This document shows positions 1 to 9,083 of a stretch of 64,000 nucleotides of DNA, piece after piece; the first letter of the stretch is position 1, and every line of letters starts with the position of its first letter. The translations under genes and the position numbers were made by a program. Source of the stretch: EW11 sp035765635 (GTDB taxonomy: Bacteria > Verrucomicrobiota > Verrucomicrobiia > Opitutales > Opitutaceae); assembly GCA_035765635.1 (NCBI GenBank), contig DASTWZ010000007.1:263057-327056 (forward strand). Direction: 5' to 3'. The notes below the pieces were generated by a model, which was given only the letters and a program-made list of their open reading frames with translations, searched no databases and was not told where the DNA came from.

Positions 1-672
1 GCCGGGTGGCATCACGACTCGATCAACGCAGGCGTCACCGCGATCCAGAACCTGGGAAAACTGCATGACTTCGGCGTCTTCTGGACAGAGGACGCGAGCC
101 GGGTTTTCAACGACAAGGAACTCGCGAAGTACAAAGTCGTGATCTTCCTCTGCACCACCGGCGACATCCTGAACGATGAGCAACAAGCCGCGTTCGAAAA
201 GTTCATCAAGGGCGGCGGCGGCTTCGTCGGCATCCACAGCGCGACCGACACGGAGTATGGATGGCCGTGGTACACGAAGATGGTTGGCCACATGTTTCAC
301 ATTCATCCCGTGGTCCAGACCGCCACGATAAAAGTGGAGGACCCGAATTTTCCCGGCATGGACCGCTTCGCGAAACGTTTTCTGTGGACCGAAGAGTGGT
401 ATCAATTCGATGCCTCCCGTTCGGACAAGTTGCACTATCTCCTCTCCGTCGACGAAAAGACCTACAAACCAAACGCTGACTGGGGTGCCAAGAAAGGCAG
501 CGGCATGGGCGCTTTTCACCCGCTGAGCTGGTATCAGGAATACGACGGCGGACGCGCATTCTACACCGCGCTGGGCCACTTGCCCGCGTCCTACACCGAC
601 GCGAATTTTCTCCATCACATCTACGGCGGCATTTACTGGGCCGCGACCGGCAACGGCTTCAAGGCCGAGTGA
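1..672 (+). CDS. ThuA domain protein, 5' truncated
   Basis: The frame is open from the first base of the window to a TGA at 670-672, so the N-terminus lies outside. The visible 223 residues show the ThuA-like (trehalose utilisation, class I glutamine-amidotransferase fold) pattern: an early GWHHDSI stretch, a flavodoxin-like VVIFLCTTGDIL strand, GGGGFVGIHSATDT, and a distal FLWTEEWYQFD followed by ALGHLPASY near the end. ThuA-like domains in Verrucomicrobiota and Planctomycetota are often exported and linked to sugar or glycoside degradation, but the reaction is not established. The next gene is convergent 9 bp away. The family call is firm; the substrate is unknown. Confidence 0.88.
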   Translation, partial: AGWHHDSINAGVTAIQNLGKLHDFGVFWTEDASRVFNDKELAKYKVVIFLCTTGDILNDEQQAAFEKFIKGGGGFVGIHSATDTEYGWPWYTKMVGHMFHIHPVVQTATIKVEDPNFPGMDRFAKRFLWTEEWYQFDASRSDKLHYLLSVDEKTYKPNADWGAKKGSGMGAFHPLSWYQEYDGGRAFYTALGHLPASYTDANFLHHIYGGIYWAATGNGFKAE

Positions 673-681
673 TGTGAAATC

Positions 682-1881
682 TCACGCAGCCGGCGCGCTG
701 ACCGGCTGCACTGTATTCGCGGCGCCACTACGCATGCGCTGCAAGACGACGAACATCGCGGCCGGCGTGACCGCCGCGGTGGCCAAGCCCCAGCGAAGAT
801 CGCTCGCGTCGGCCACGATGCCGGCCAGCCACGGCATCACGATGCCTCCCGCATTTCCCAGCGCGGCCAGCGCGCCAAACATCGTGGCGCCACCATTCGG
901 GTAGCGATCCGCCGTCACGGCGAGCGTCGTCGGCCAAAGGCAGCTTCCCGTGAAACCGACGAACACGCAGCAGAGGAGGGCCACGCTCGGCACGGGGAAG
1001 AACGAGCCCAAGAGGAATAAAATCGTCGAGGTCACGCACGCCCACATCATCACGGAGATCGCACTCCAGCGTTTGCCAGTCGCCCCCACGACCATACGGC
1101 CGAGCGCCATGGCCACGGAGAAAAACAGAAGCGCGACACTGCCGATGGTGGGCGTGAAATTGAGTTCGGTCTCCGCAAAGGCGGGCAACCATTGCGCCAT
1201 GCCCATCTCCGCCGCACCGCCGAGAAAGATCGCGAGCAGTGCCAGCGCGAACCAACGCTCCCTTACCAGCGCGCGCAGAGGCGTGCGCCGTTCCGCGTGC
1301 GCCATCGGCGGAAAATGCAGGCCGGTGAACCACGCGATCAGCACGAGAGGGAGCGACATCAACGTCAGACACGCTCCGCGCCAGCCGAGACCAATCTGGG
1401 CCGCGACGATGCCGACGAGAATTGTAGTGGCCGCGCCAATACAATAAAACGAGTGCAGCCAGTTCATCGCCGAGGAGCGATTGTCCGGGTTCAGCACGGA
1501 CACGACCGGGCTCAGCACCATGTCGAGCAATCCCGCGCCGAGTCCCAGAAATGCGAAGCCGACACAGAGCCAGTCATAGCCTGGCGCATAAGCGAGACCA
1601 AGGAGGCTGAGGGCAACCAAGGCGTTGCCCAAAACAGCGAATATCTTCGCGCCCCAACGGTCCGCGAGCGGCCCGGTGATGAGAATGCCCACGACCAATC
1701 CGCTGAAGAGGAAAGCCCCGAAACGCCCGAGTTGCTCATTCGTGAGCGTCCCACCGTTTTCACCGTAGAGTTTGCCGAGTGCGGTGAGATAGACCGGCAG
1801 CAGGTTCATGCCCATCGAAAGGCTGATCATGGCCGCATACGAAAGGCGCGTGAGCAGCCGGGCATGAGGAAACGAATTCAT
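682..1881 (-). CDS. MFS transporter
   Basis: The product is about 399 residues with roughly twelve hydrophobic segments, typical of the major facilitator superfamily. The first helix follows MNSFPHARLLTRLSYAAMISL, and a loop with GPLADRWGAKIF fits the conserved motif after TM2 (G-x-x-x-D-R-x-G). The ATG at 1881 is preferred because it places this helix at the N-terminus; a GTG at 1929 would add 16 polar residues. FucP-like or sugar transport is possible given the neighbouring ThuA gene, but no residue identifies a substrate. It is convergent with ThuA and nearly touches it. Confidence 0.85.
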   Translation of the reverse strand: MNSFPHARLLTRLSYAAMISLSMGMNLLPVYLTALGKLYGENGGTLTNEQLGRFGAFLFSGLVVGILITGPLADRWGAKIFAVLGNALVALSLLGLAYAPGYDWLCVGFAFLGLGAGLLDMVLSPVVSVLNPDNRSSAMNWLHSFYCIGAATTILVGIVAAQIGLGWRGACLTLMSLPLVLIAWFTGLHFPPMAHAERRTPLRALVRERWFALALLAIFLGGAAEMGMAQWLPAFAETELNFTPTIGSVALLFFSVAMALGRMVVGATGKRWSAISVMMWACVTSTILFLLGSFFPVPSVALLCCVFVGFTGSCLWPTTLAVTADRYPNGGATMFGALAALGNAGGIVMPWLAGIVADASDLRWGLATAAVTPAAMFVVLQRMRSGAANTVQPVSAPAA

Positions 1882-2057
1882 AATGAAAGAAACGAAGAAA
1901 TGTGGGCACAATGCGTACCCCGGGTTCACGGTTTAGCGAGTCGTACCTCACGCATCGCGAAAACGCCGGGGCGGCCGTTATGTTCATGGTCGTGTTTTCC
2001 ACCGGCCGGAGGATCGACGTCAGAAACGAAATTTTTCAAAACTGTCCCGATCAACGT

Positions 2058-2426
2058 ATGAAAAAACTACTCCTCGCCCTCGCTCTCTCCACCGCGGCCT
2101 TTTGCCTGCCCGCCGCTCGCGCCGCCGACACCGCGCCGAAGTCCGTGATTCACGTCGTCACCATTGCTTGGAAAGCCGACGCGAAGCCCGAACAAATTCA
2201 GGCCGCGCTGGACGCGGTGAAAGATTTGCCCGCGAAATTTCCCGGCATCACCCGCGTCTGGACTCGCTCGATCAAAGTCCAAGGCGGAAAAAAGAACGCG
2301 CTCGTGATGGAATTCGCCGACGAAGCCGCTCTCAAGAAATACGCCGGCAGTGATGCCCAAAAGGAATGGTACAAAGTTTACCAACCCGTCCGCGAGGAAA
2401 GCACCACGTTCGACATCACGAACTGA
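2058..2426 (+). CDS. exported Dabb (A/B barrel) domain protein
   Basis: A 122-residue protein begins MKKLLLALALSTAAFCLPAARA, a clear Sec signal peptide with probable cleavage after ARA. The mature part (VIHVVTIAWKADAKPEQIQAALDAV..., then KNALVMEFADEAALKKYAGSDAQKEWYKV) matches the stress-responsive Dabb alpha/beta-barrel family (PF07876), which forms small dimeric barrels. The ATG at 2058 is chosen because it starts the signal peptide; an upstream in-frame start would add non-signal residues. Exported Dabb proteins are common in Verrucomicrobiota and Planctomycetota, with no defined function. Confidence 0.85.
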   Translation: MKKLLLALALSTAAFCLPAARAADTAPKSVIHVVTIAWKADAKPEQIQAALDAVKDLPAKFPGITRVWTRSIKVQGGKKNALVMEFADEAALKKYAGSDAQKEWYKVYQPVREESTTFDITN

Positions 2427-2514
2427 CCTTCCAAACCAGCGCCCGTCAGGAAACCCGAAGATAAACGCTTTGCGCGCGCTTTGACTTCGACGGGTTGATT
2501 CTGATGGTCCGGGG

Positions 2515-4638
2515 ATGCAGCAGCCCTCCAGCTCGGACCAGTGGACTCACAAGGAGATCGTCGATTCGGCTCGGACGGGACTGCTTTTTGAGCTCGGGAT
2601 CGAGGACAGCGATCTGGGTCGCGCGTTCTTGACGCTGCCGATCGGGCCGCGCGTCAAAGCCGGCGGCGTTCGTGCGAGCTTTGCGCGCTTTATTGCAGAC
2701 CGGCTCGGCTCGGATGCCCCGGCGTTTTCCTTCGGTCAATTCATCGACGAGGGCGACACGCTGGTGCTGCACGCGCGCACCCAGCTCGCACCGCGGGACG
2801 ATCTGGTGTTTCCGGTCAAGGCTGCCGTATCCGTTCCTTTGATACCCCTGGTGCGCGCCATCGTGGACAACGATGACGTGAAAATCCGGCAACTGATCGA
2901 GCGCACCTTGCCCGAAGTCACGAACGTCACGCGAAAACTTCGGGAAACACCGCCGACCTACGCGGGCTACGACCGGCTTGCGCCGGATGATGTCGACCGC
3001 GCGTTCCTGCCCAACGTGCCGCTGCTCTCGGATCGGAAAGACCTTTTTCGCCGTATCCAGTTGGCTTGTACACATGCCATCGATCGCGAATTGATCGACA
3101 GCCTGGCCCGCCGCAATCCGGGCATTCTCGATTATCTGCAATGCTTTCCCATCGCGCGCGCCATGAAGCGAAAGGTTGTCGCGTGGCTGGGTCCCACCAA
3201 CTCCGGCAAAACACATCGCGCCGTGCTCGAACTGAGCCGCGCGGCGAGCGGCATGTATCTCGGTCCACTCCGCCTTCTCGCCCTCGAACAACGCGATCGC
3301 ATTGTCGAACTCGGCCAGCCGTGCTCGCTCATCACAGGCGAAGAGCGCGACGAACAATCTCCCACCCACTCTGCCCGGACCGTCGAGATGACGGATTTCT
3401 CGCGCCAGATTTCCGTGGCCGTCCTCGACGAGATGCAGCTCGCCTTCGATCGCGAACGCGGCTGGGCCTGGATCGCGGCGTACTGCGGCGTCGCCGCGGA
3501 AACGCTCATTATCACCGGGCCCTCGTCCACCGAAGCCGTCATCCGGCGTCTCGGCGAACTCTGCGGCGACGAAATTGAAATCAACCATGTCGAACGCCAT
3601 GGCACGCTCTCGTTCGAAGGCGTGCTCGACTGGCGGCATATTCCACCGCGCTCCGCGGTGATTGGATTTTCCCGAGCGATGGTGCTCGAGCTTAAAGCGA
3701 TGTTCGAGTCGCGCGGTCTGCGCGTATCCGTGATCTACGGCGGCCTATCGCCCGAAGTGCGCCGCAACGAAGCGCGCCGTTTTCGCGACGGCGAAGCGGA
3801 CATCGTGTGCGCGACGGACGCGATCGGACTCGGCCTCAATCTCCCGCTCGATCGCGTGATCTTTTACGAGACGGACAAATTCGACGGGGAAATCAATCGG
3901 CGGCTCGAGGCCTCCGAGATTCTCCAGATCGGCGGACGGGCCGGGCGCGGGATCGGCTCGCATGGTTGGATCGCCGCGCTTTCGACGCGCGATGCCCGTC
4001 GCATCCAGGCCGCGCTCGCCGAATCGCCAGTCGCCGCCGAGCCCGACTTGCTGCCAGCGGCCCCGACCGCGATGCACGTGCGGGCCATCGCGGATCACCT
4101 GGGCCTCGACCGCCTCCAACCGATTCTCGATTTTTTCCGCACGCGCCTCACGTTTCCCGGAGGAACCTTTTTTCCCGAGGTGCGGGACGATGTTTTTGCC
4201 GCGGCGGAGTTGGTGGACACGTACGCCCCTAACCTCTCTGTTGAGCTACGATATGCGCTGGCTTGTACGCCGATCGATTTGGAGGAGCACGCATTCCGCA
4301 ATATCTTCGCCGAGTGGCTGGAAACACTCGCGGCGGGCCGCGCTGTGCTTTTTCCACGACGGTTGGATTCGGCGGCGGGTCTCGAGGGACTGGAGGAAAT
4401 TCTGCACCTCATCACCATCTATCGCTGGCTTGCGCTGAAATTTCCCGAGGCGTTCACCGACCTTGTATGGGTGGAGCAACTACGCCGCGAATGCATCGAG
4501 CAGACGCAGGCGATTCTGCGGCGCACCTGGGGCAAACACGGCCTGAAGCGCCGCGAGTGCGCGCATTGCGGACGCGCCGTGCTGCCGAGCTCGCCGCACC
4601 GCACCTGCCGCGAATGTTACTCCGAAGGCTACGCCTGA
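2515..4638 (+). CDS. SUV3-like ATP-dependent RNA helicase with C-terminal zinc knuckle
   Basis: The 707-residue protein carries SUV3-family hallmarks: GPTNSGKT (226-233, motif I), GPLRLLA (250-256), TGEE (274-277) and VLDEMQ (303-308, a DEMQ motif II in place of DEAD/DExH). An RNA-helicase C half follows with DAIGLGLNLPLDRVIF and QIGGRAGRG. SUV3 unwinds RNA 3' to 5' and in mitochondria partners with PNPase or an exonuclease in the degradosome. A 200-residue N-terminal region has no motif I recognise. The last 26 residues hold two CxxC pairs (C682/C685 and C698/C701) that could bind zinc. The gene end overlaps the convergent glycosyltransferase by 10 bp. The helicase call is strong; the RNA partner is unknown. 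Confidence 0.9.
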   Translation: MQQPSSSDQWTHKEIVDSARTGLLFELGIEDSDLGRAFLTLPIGPRVKAGGVRASFARFIADRLGSDAPAFSFGQFIDEGDTLVLHARTQLAPRDDLVFPVKAAVSVPLIPLVRAIVDNDDVKIRQLIERTLPEVTNVTRKLRETPPTYAGYDRLAPDDVDRAFLPNVPLLSDRKDLFRRIQLACTHAIDRELIDSLARRNPGILDYLQCFPIARAMKRKVVAWLGPTNSGKTHRAVLELSRAASGMYLGPLRLLALEQRDRIVELGQPCSLITGEERDEQSPTHSARTVEMTDFSRQISVAVLDEMQLAFDRERGWAWIAAYCGVAAETLIITGPSSTEAVIRRLGELCGDEIEINHVERHGTLSFEGVLDWRHIPPRSAVIGFSRAMVLELKAMFESRGLRVSVIYGGLSPEVRRNEARRFRDGEADIVCATDAIGLGLNLPLDRVIFYETDKFDGEINRRLEASEILQIGGRAGRGIGSHGWIAALSTRDARRIQAALAESPVAAEPDLLPAAPTAMHVRAIADHLGLDRLQPILDFFRTRLTFPGGTFFPEVRDDVFAAAELVDTYAPNLSVELRYALACTPIDLEEHAFRNIFAEWLETLAAGRAVLFPRRLDSAAGLEGLEEILHLITIYRWLALKFPEAFTDLVWVEQLRRECIEQTQAILRRTWGKHGLKRRECAHCGRAVLPSSPHRTCRECYSEGYA

Positions 4639-5633
4639 GCCGGCTGCGCGGGGCGACGAAGCTTGAGGCGCCGGCGGACTTTTTGGTCGAGACGACCGAC
4701 GCGCTCCATCAGCCGATCGACCGCCGCGAAAACCCGCTCGGGCAACACGCGCGCCGCTTTGATCGAAAGCGCGTTTTCCACGAGGTAGTTGAAATACACA
4801 TCCGGAGCGAAAAATCGCAGGTGCGCCTCGCGTGCGTTTTTGCCACGCTCGAGAAATTCGTTTTCGTGTTGGGCCACGATGCGGATCCAATCCGCGGCGT
4901 CCCGTTCCTTGATGAAGATCGCAAAGCTCGGCCAATCGACCCCGCTGGGCAGAATGAAATCGTCCGCGATGATCACCGGCGCAATGCCCATTTTCAGCGC
5001 TTCGAAAAGACGAATCGAATTTGGCCCGGCCCCGCGCGGACAGAGCAGATAGCGCGAGCGCAGACAAATGTCGAAGTAGCGCGCCTGCGCGTCGGCCTTG
5101 CGATCTTGGCCATGGGAAAACGCATCGAACCACGACGTATCCTCGATCAAAATGTCTGGGCGCGTCGTGCCGGCGGCGAAAATTTTCGCGCGCACCGGAT
5201 GGCAGTCGCGGCCTAAAAATGACGCGAGCAAATCGCGTTTCTCCGGCGGCAGCATCTGCGAAGGTTCGAAGGCGTCCACCAGCTTGTTTTTGAAATCCTG
5301 ATGGTGCAGCGCGTAGCTGCCGGTGCGAAACCGCTGGCGCCAACCGAGCTTGCGGGGCGCATTCGCGTAGATGCCCGCGGCGTTGAACGGCGGCTGCCAT
5401 TGTTCGCTGAGCACGAAGGTTTTTTCACGATAGGCGCGCAGCACGGGATGATCGCTGATGTCGCTCTTTCCCGGCTGCATGACGTTGCACAGGAAAATCA
5501 CGTCCGCCTCCTGCGGTGTGCCGACCCACTCATGCGCCTTCACCCGCGACTGCGAGAACAGCTCCCAGAGCTTGTCGCGTTGGTGAGTCCATGCGCCGGG
5601 ACCGGTGGCGCCCGTGGTGACGTGAATCTTCAT
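4629..5633 (-). CDS. exostosin-like (GT47) glycosyltransferase
   Basis: The 334-residue product starts MKIHVTTGATGPGAW. Its second half contains SRYLLCPRGAGPNSIRLFEA followed by PVIIADDFILPSGVDW, the conserved nucleotide-sugar-binding segment of exostosin-type GT47 enzymes (PF03016). Such proteins transfer sugars in bacterial surface polysaccharides. There is no signal peptide or membrane helix, so action on the cytoplasmic side is likely. The ATG at 5633 was taken because residues encoded upstream of it, back to 5705, look non-homologous; no strong Shine-Dalgarno decides it. It overlaps the SUV3 gene tail-to-tail by 10 bp. Confidence 0.8.
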   Translation of the reverse strand: MKIHVTTGATGPGAWTHQRDKLWELFSQSRVKAHEWVGTPQEADVIFLCNVMQPGKSDISDHPVLRAYREKTFVLSEQWQPPFNAAGIYANAPRKLGWRQRFRTGSYALHHQDFKNKLVDAFEPSQMLPPEKRDLLASFLGRDCHPVRAKIFAAGTTRPDILIEDTSWFDAFSHGQDRKADAQARYFDICLRSRYLLCPRGAGPNSIRLFEALKMGIAPVIIADDFILPSGVDWPSFAIFIKERDAADWIRIVAQHENEFLERGKNAREAHLRFFAPDVYFNYLVENALSIKAARVLPERVFAAVDRLMERVGRLDQKVRRRLKLRRPAQPAQA

Positions 5634-5820
5634 TGGTGCGGAGGGGACCAGGCGCCGCCGTTTGAGTTCAAGCCAACAAACTCCGACGCGACGAAATATC
5701 GGCAAACACTCAATGCATATTCAGGTTTTTCGCCAGGTTCCCGCAGGAGACCACTGGAGTTATCCGCGTGATGCGTGATCGAGGCATCTTTTTTCCGCGC
5801 AATGCGTCTAACTGAAATCC

Positions 5821-6474
5821 ATGAACCCCCGCGTTATTCCGATCGCACTTCTCCTCACGTTGTCCTGCTTTTTCGGCGCTTGCAGCGAAGGTCCCCGCCA
5901 GCACGCGGGTGACGGCGGTCCGATGGGCGGCGCGGACCGGCCGCCTCCACCCCCGGCCATGCACGGACAGCAGACGTTTCTGGACGGCTCTCTCATCGTC
6001 GAGGCGACACTCGGCGCCGGTGGAGGTTTCCGCGGCGGCAAAGGTGGCCCAGGAGGAGGCGGCGGGCACGGGGGCGGACATCATCGCGGACGCCGCGGCG
6101 GAGGCGACGAAGGTGGCGGCTTCGGGTCCGGCGGAGGCGGAATGGACCGCGAGGATCGTCCCTCCACGATTCACGAAAGCAACATGCCCGCGATCGTGCT
6201 GCAGCTTCATCTGACAAACAAAACGTCTGCGCCAATCGAAGTCTCCGTCACGCAATGCGACTCGGATCTCGGCAACTTCGTCGTCATGCCGGAAAAGATT
6301 ACGATTCAGCCCAACGAAACTGCGGACACGGAGCGGATGACCTCGCGCCTCGGGTATCTCGGCGGCGATCTGCCGGTCACGGTTGGCGTGAAGGCAAATG
6401 GCAAGCGCGACAAACAAGTGATCACATTGAAGGCTATTCCTTCGGAAGCCGCGCCCGCTCCGGCAAATCCGTAG
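5821..6474 (+). CDS. glycine/histidine-rich lipoprotein
   Basis: The 217-residue product begins MNPRVIPIALLLTLSCFFGAC, a lipoprotein signal with lipobox FGAC, so Cys21 is probably lipidated. Residues about 30-110 are low complexity, dominated by Gly with Pro, His and Arg. A compact C-terminal domain of about 90 residues (IVLQLHLTNKTSAPIEVSVTQC..., then FVVMPEKITIQPNETA) looks like a beta-sandwich of the kind seen in envelope proteins with hydrophobic-polar alternation. No catalytic motif is visible and I do not recognise the family. It lies alone, convergent with the next gene 55 bp away. Confidence 0.7.
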   Translation: MNPRVIPIALLLTLSCFFGACSEGPRQHAGDGGPMGGADRPPPPPAMHGQQTFLDGSLIVEATLGAGGGFRGGKGGPGGGGGHGGGHHRGRRGGGDEGGGFGSGGGGMDREDRPSTIHESNMPAIVLQLHLTNKTSAPIEVSVTQCDSDLGNFVVMPEKITIQPNETADTERMTSRLGYLGGDLPVTVGVKANGKRDKQVITLKAIPSEAAPAPANP

Positions 6475-6529
6475 TCTCGGAAGCCGGGGCGCCGGCACAT
6501 CGCAACGCAGGTACCCCTTCGAGCTGGCT

Positions 6530-6982
6530 TCAGCGTTTGTAGGCCTCGGAAACTTCGTCGCGAAACTCAGCCATCGCGCTCAGCACCGCATCGGCCGACG
6601 TGCGAATCGTCTTCGCGTCCACGCCCTCCACCCAGATCTTCTCGTCCAAGGCCGAGCGTACATCCTTTTCCAAATCCGCCAGGCAATCCTGCACAAACCG
6701 AAGCCGGTAGCGCTCGTCAGGATTGCGGAGGTGCATCTGCCACAGGCCGTCCAGCTTCTTTTCCTGCGCTCCGATGTCCGCGATAATGATCCGCGTCATC
6801 GCCACCCGATCATCGCGCTTGTCGGGATCTACTTTCGGCGTGACCGAATCGAGATAGCCGCGAAATGCACTCGCAGCCGCCACCACGGCGCTAGGCGAGG
6901 CGTGTATCCACGGAGCGGATGCGCCGATCAAGACGATCAGCCACAGAAAGAAAATGGAGCGGCGTGGAGCGATCCGGCGCAT
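6530..6982 (-). CDS. small exported protein of unknown function
   Basis: The 150-residue product has an N-terminal hydrophobic segment after MRRIAPRRS (FFLWLIVLIGASAPWIHA), which fits a signal peptide cleaved near IHA. The remainder is charged and predicted helical (FRGYLDSVTPKVDPDKRDDRVAMTRIIIADIGAQEKKLDGLW...) with a small aspartate/arginine-rich middle. I do not recognise a family. Compact reading frame, plausible signal peptide and consistent third-position GC support a real gene. Confidence 0.6.
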   Translation of the reverse strand: MRRIAPRRSIFFLWLIVLIGASAPWIHASPSAVVAAASAFRGYLDSVTPKVDPDKRDDRVAMTRIIIADIGAQEKKLDGLWQMHLRNPDERYRLRFVQDCLADLEKDVRSALDEKIWVEGVDAKTIRTSADAVLSAMAEFRDEVSEAYKR

Positions 6983-7126
6983 GGTTTGACAGGCTGATTC
7001 GACAAAGATTCGGCCGCCTCGGAGGTGTCAACTTCATGTCTGAAATGCGCACGGCGGCTTATTTCCTATCCCGCGTCTCAACAAATCAGCAGGAACGCGG
7101 CGTCGGCGCGAGCAGTCGATCAGGCC

Positions 7127-7915
7127 ATGAAACCGTCGATCATTTTCATTCACGGAATGTTTTTGAATCCCAAGAGCTGGCGCGACTGGCGCCAATACTT
7201 CGAAGCTCAAGGTTATCGCACGAGCGCCCCGGCCTGGCCGCTGCACGATGGTGATCCGTTTGATTTGCGTAATAATATACCCATGGACCTCGGCAAACTC
7301 ACCCTCGAGGAGGTCGTCCAGGAATTCGCCAATATCGCCGCGAGGGAAAGTGAACGTCCAATATTGATCGGCCACTCTCTGGGCGGACTGATCGTACAAC
7401 GGTTGGTCGACCAGGATCTCGCTTGCGCCGGTGTCTGCATATCTTCCGTCGCACCCAACGGCATGATGTCGGCCGACTGGCATCTCCTGAAAAATACGAT
7501 GAGCATAACGAATCCGCTCAAAGGTGATCGGCCTTATATAATGACCGAGGAAGGCTTTTATCAAAATTTCGGCAACTCCATGTCTCGCGAAGAAAGCAAT
7601 CTGGCTTATACCGAGTTCGCCGTCCACGAGAGTCGAAATGTCCTGCGCGACACGCTCGGAAAAGCGGGACGAATCGATGTCAGCCTGCCACACGTGCCGC
7701 TGCTTTTCATCGCCGGCGACCAGGACCATATTATTCCGGACAAGTTAAACAAAAAGAACGCCGAGGCTTACACCGACACAAACAGCATCGTGGAATTCAA
7801 GTTATTCTCCGGACGCAGCCATTTTATCTACGACGAGGAAAATTGGCAGGAAATCGCCAACTATACCAACGATTGGCTGTCTCGCGTGGTCGCGCCTAAA
7901 TCGGCTTCAATATAA
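7127..7915 (+). CDS. alpha/beta hydrolase
   Basis: The 262-residue enzyme opens MKPSIIFIHGMFLNPKSW, the oxyanion-side HG strand of alpha/beta hydrolases. The nucleophile elbow is GHSLGG with Ser84; the acid is probably Asp in IAGDQDHIIP and the base His in GRSHFIYDE. There is no signal peptide, so it is cytoplasmic. The ATG at 7127 begins the first strand; an in-frame start at 7025 would add 34 residues lacking family character. Substrate is unknown; lipase, esterase and lactonase are all possible. The coding sequence uses ATA and TAT codons more than the genes before it. Confidence 0.85.
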   Translation: MKPSIIFIHGMFLNPKSWRDWRQYFEAQGYRTSAPAWPLHDGDPFDLRNNIPMDLGKLTLEEVVQEFANIAARESERPILIGHSLGGLIVQRLVDQDLACAGVCISSVAPNGMMSADWHLLKNTMSITNPLKGDRPYIMTEEGFYQNFGNSMSREESNLAYTEFAVHESRNVLRDTLGKAGRIDVSLPHVPLLFIAGDQDHIIPDKLNKKNAEAYTDTNSIVEFKLFSGRSHFIYDEENWQEIANYTNDWLSRVVAPKSASI

Positions 7916-7961
7916 TCTCTCTCTATCTCGACGACCTGGCCTGGGCCGTGGCACCAAACCA

Positions 7962-8954
7962 TCACGGCGTCATTGGCCGGATGGCGCCGTCTTCGTTGTA
8001 GAAAAGCTCCTGGACTTTGACACAACGCTTGTGACTGGTGCCACCGGAAAGGGAGGCGTCATGGTAGTAGAGCCACCAGCGTCCTCCATGTTCGATGATC
8101 GAGTGATGCGTGGTCCAGCCAAGCACGGGGTCGAGCAGCCGTCCGCGGAAGGTAAACGGACCTTCCGGGCTCGCGGAAGTCGCGTAAACCAGCGTGTGCG
8201 CATCGCCGGTCGAATATGAAAGATAATATAATCCGTGGTACTTATGCATCCACGGGCCTTCGAAATAGCGACGTTGGATATCGCCGGCCCTAAGCAGAGC
8301 TCCTTTGTCGTCGACGATCTGAACGTCGCGTGGAGCGGCAGCGAATTCGAACATATCGTCGGTCAGCCGCGCCACCTTGGGCAGGAGCGCGAGTTTTTCC
8401 GGCGACGGCGGCGGAGCATCTCTATCAAATTCACCGTTGGCCCAGCACTGTAATTGGCCGCCCCACAGTCCGCCAAAATACATATAAAAAGCACCGTCGT
8501 CGTCGCGGAACACGCACGGGTCGATGCTGAAGCTGCCTTTGATCGGAGCGGGTTGAGCTACGAATGGGCCAGTAGGACTCGCTGAGGTCGCGACGCCGAT
8601 ACGAAACACGTCCTGTTTATCGCGGGCAGGGAAATAAAGATAGTATCGGCCGTTTTGATAGGCGGCATCCGGCGCCCACATCTGTTGACTGGCCCACGGC
8701 ACATCTTTCAGGTGAAGAACCTGGCCGTGATCGACCGCGGGCGCCTCCGGCCGCTCCTGCGAGAAGACGTGGTAATCCGTCATCCTATATTGATCTCCCC
8801 GATCGTTCTCCTCTGCTTCCTCGTCCAAGTCGTGCGAAGGATAGATATAGATCTTTCCCTGAAACACGTGAGCCGACGGATCGGCCGTATATAAGTGCGT
8901 GATCAGCGGATGCTTTTGCTTGGACGCAGGAGAAAGAGTCGGGATGGAGGCCAT
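7962..8954 (-). CDS. glycoside hydrolase family 43 enzyme
   Basis: The 330-residue protein has the GH43 five-bladed-propeller signature: ADPSAHVF with Asp25 (general base), FSIDPCVFRDDDG with Asp145 (pKa modulator) and YFEGPWMHK with Glu232 (general acid). Family members are beta-xylosidases, arabinofuranosidases or related arabinan/xylan enzymes. No signal peptide is present, so it should act on imported oligosaccharides in the cytoplasm. An exported esterase gene lies immediately upstream in the same orientation, suggesting a hemicellulose side-chain pathway. Exact specificity cannot be read from the sequence. Confidence 0.92.
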   Translation of the reverse strand: MASIPTLSPASKQKHPLITHLYTADPSAHVFQGKIYIYPSHDLDEEAEENDRGDQYRMTDYHVFSQERPEAPAVDHGQVLHLKDVPWASQQMWAPDAAYQNGRYYLYFPARDKQDVFRIGVATSASPTGPFVAQPAPIKGSFSIDPCVFRDDDGAFYMYFGGLWGGQLQCWANGEFDRDAPPPSPEKLALLPKVARLTDDMFEFAAAPRDVQIVDDKGALLRAGDIQRRYFEGPWMHKYHGLYYLSYSTGDAHTLVYATSASPEGPFTFRGRLLDPVLGWTTHHSIIEHGGRWWLYYHDASLSGGTSHKRCVKVQELFYNEDGAIRPMTP

Positions 8955-9024
8955 CTATTCGAAAAGTACCCCGACTGGTGGCTGCACGGGAAGGCCATTG
9001 CTGGCCGAGCAAATACTAACTATT

Positions 9025-9066
9025 GCGCGAGTGGCGGCTGTTCGCACGGTGCCGGGCCACTCGCGC
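9025..9066. promoter_or_regulatory. 10-bp perfect inverted repeat in the esterase-GH43 gap
   Basis: GCGCGAGTGG (9025-9034) pairs perfectly with CCACTCGCGC (9057-9066) across a 22-base loop, in the 129-bp gap between the esterase stop and the GH43 start. There is no T-run on either side, so it is a weak terminator candidate. It could be an operator or an attenuating stem reducing GH43 expression relative to the esterase. Confidence 0.4.
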
Positions 9067-9083
9067 AGAGCGTTGGCAACGGG

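Noticed and set aside
2446..3639. 397-residue open frame antisense to the SUV3 helicase
   Set aside because: It has no family motifs, is rich in Arg/Ala/Gly/Asp typical of antisense frames in GC-rich DNA, and lies wholly over a clear helicase gene.
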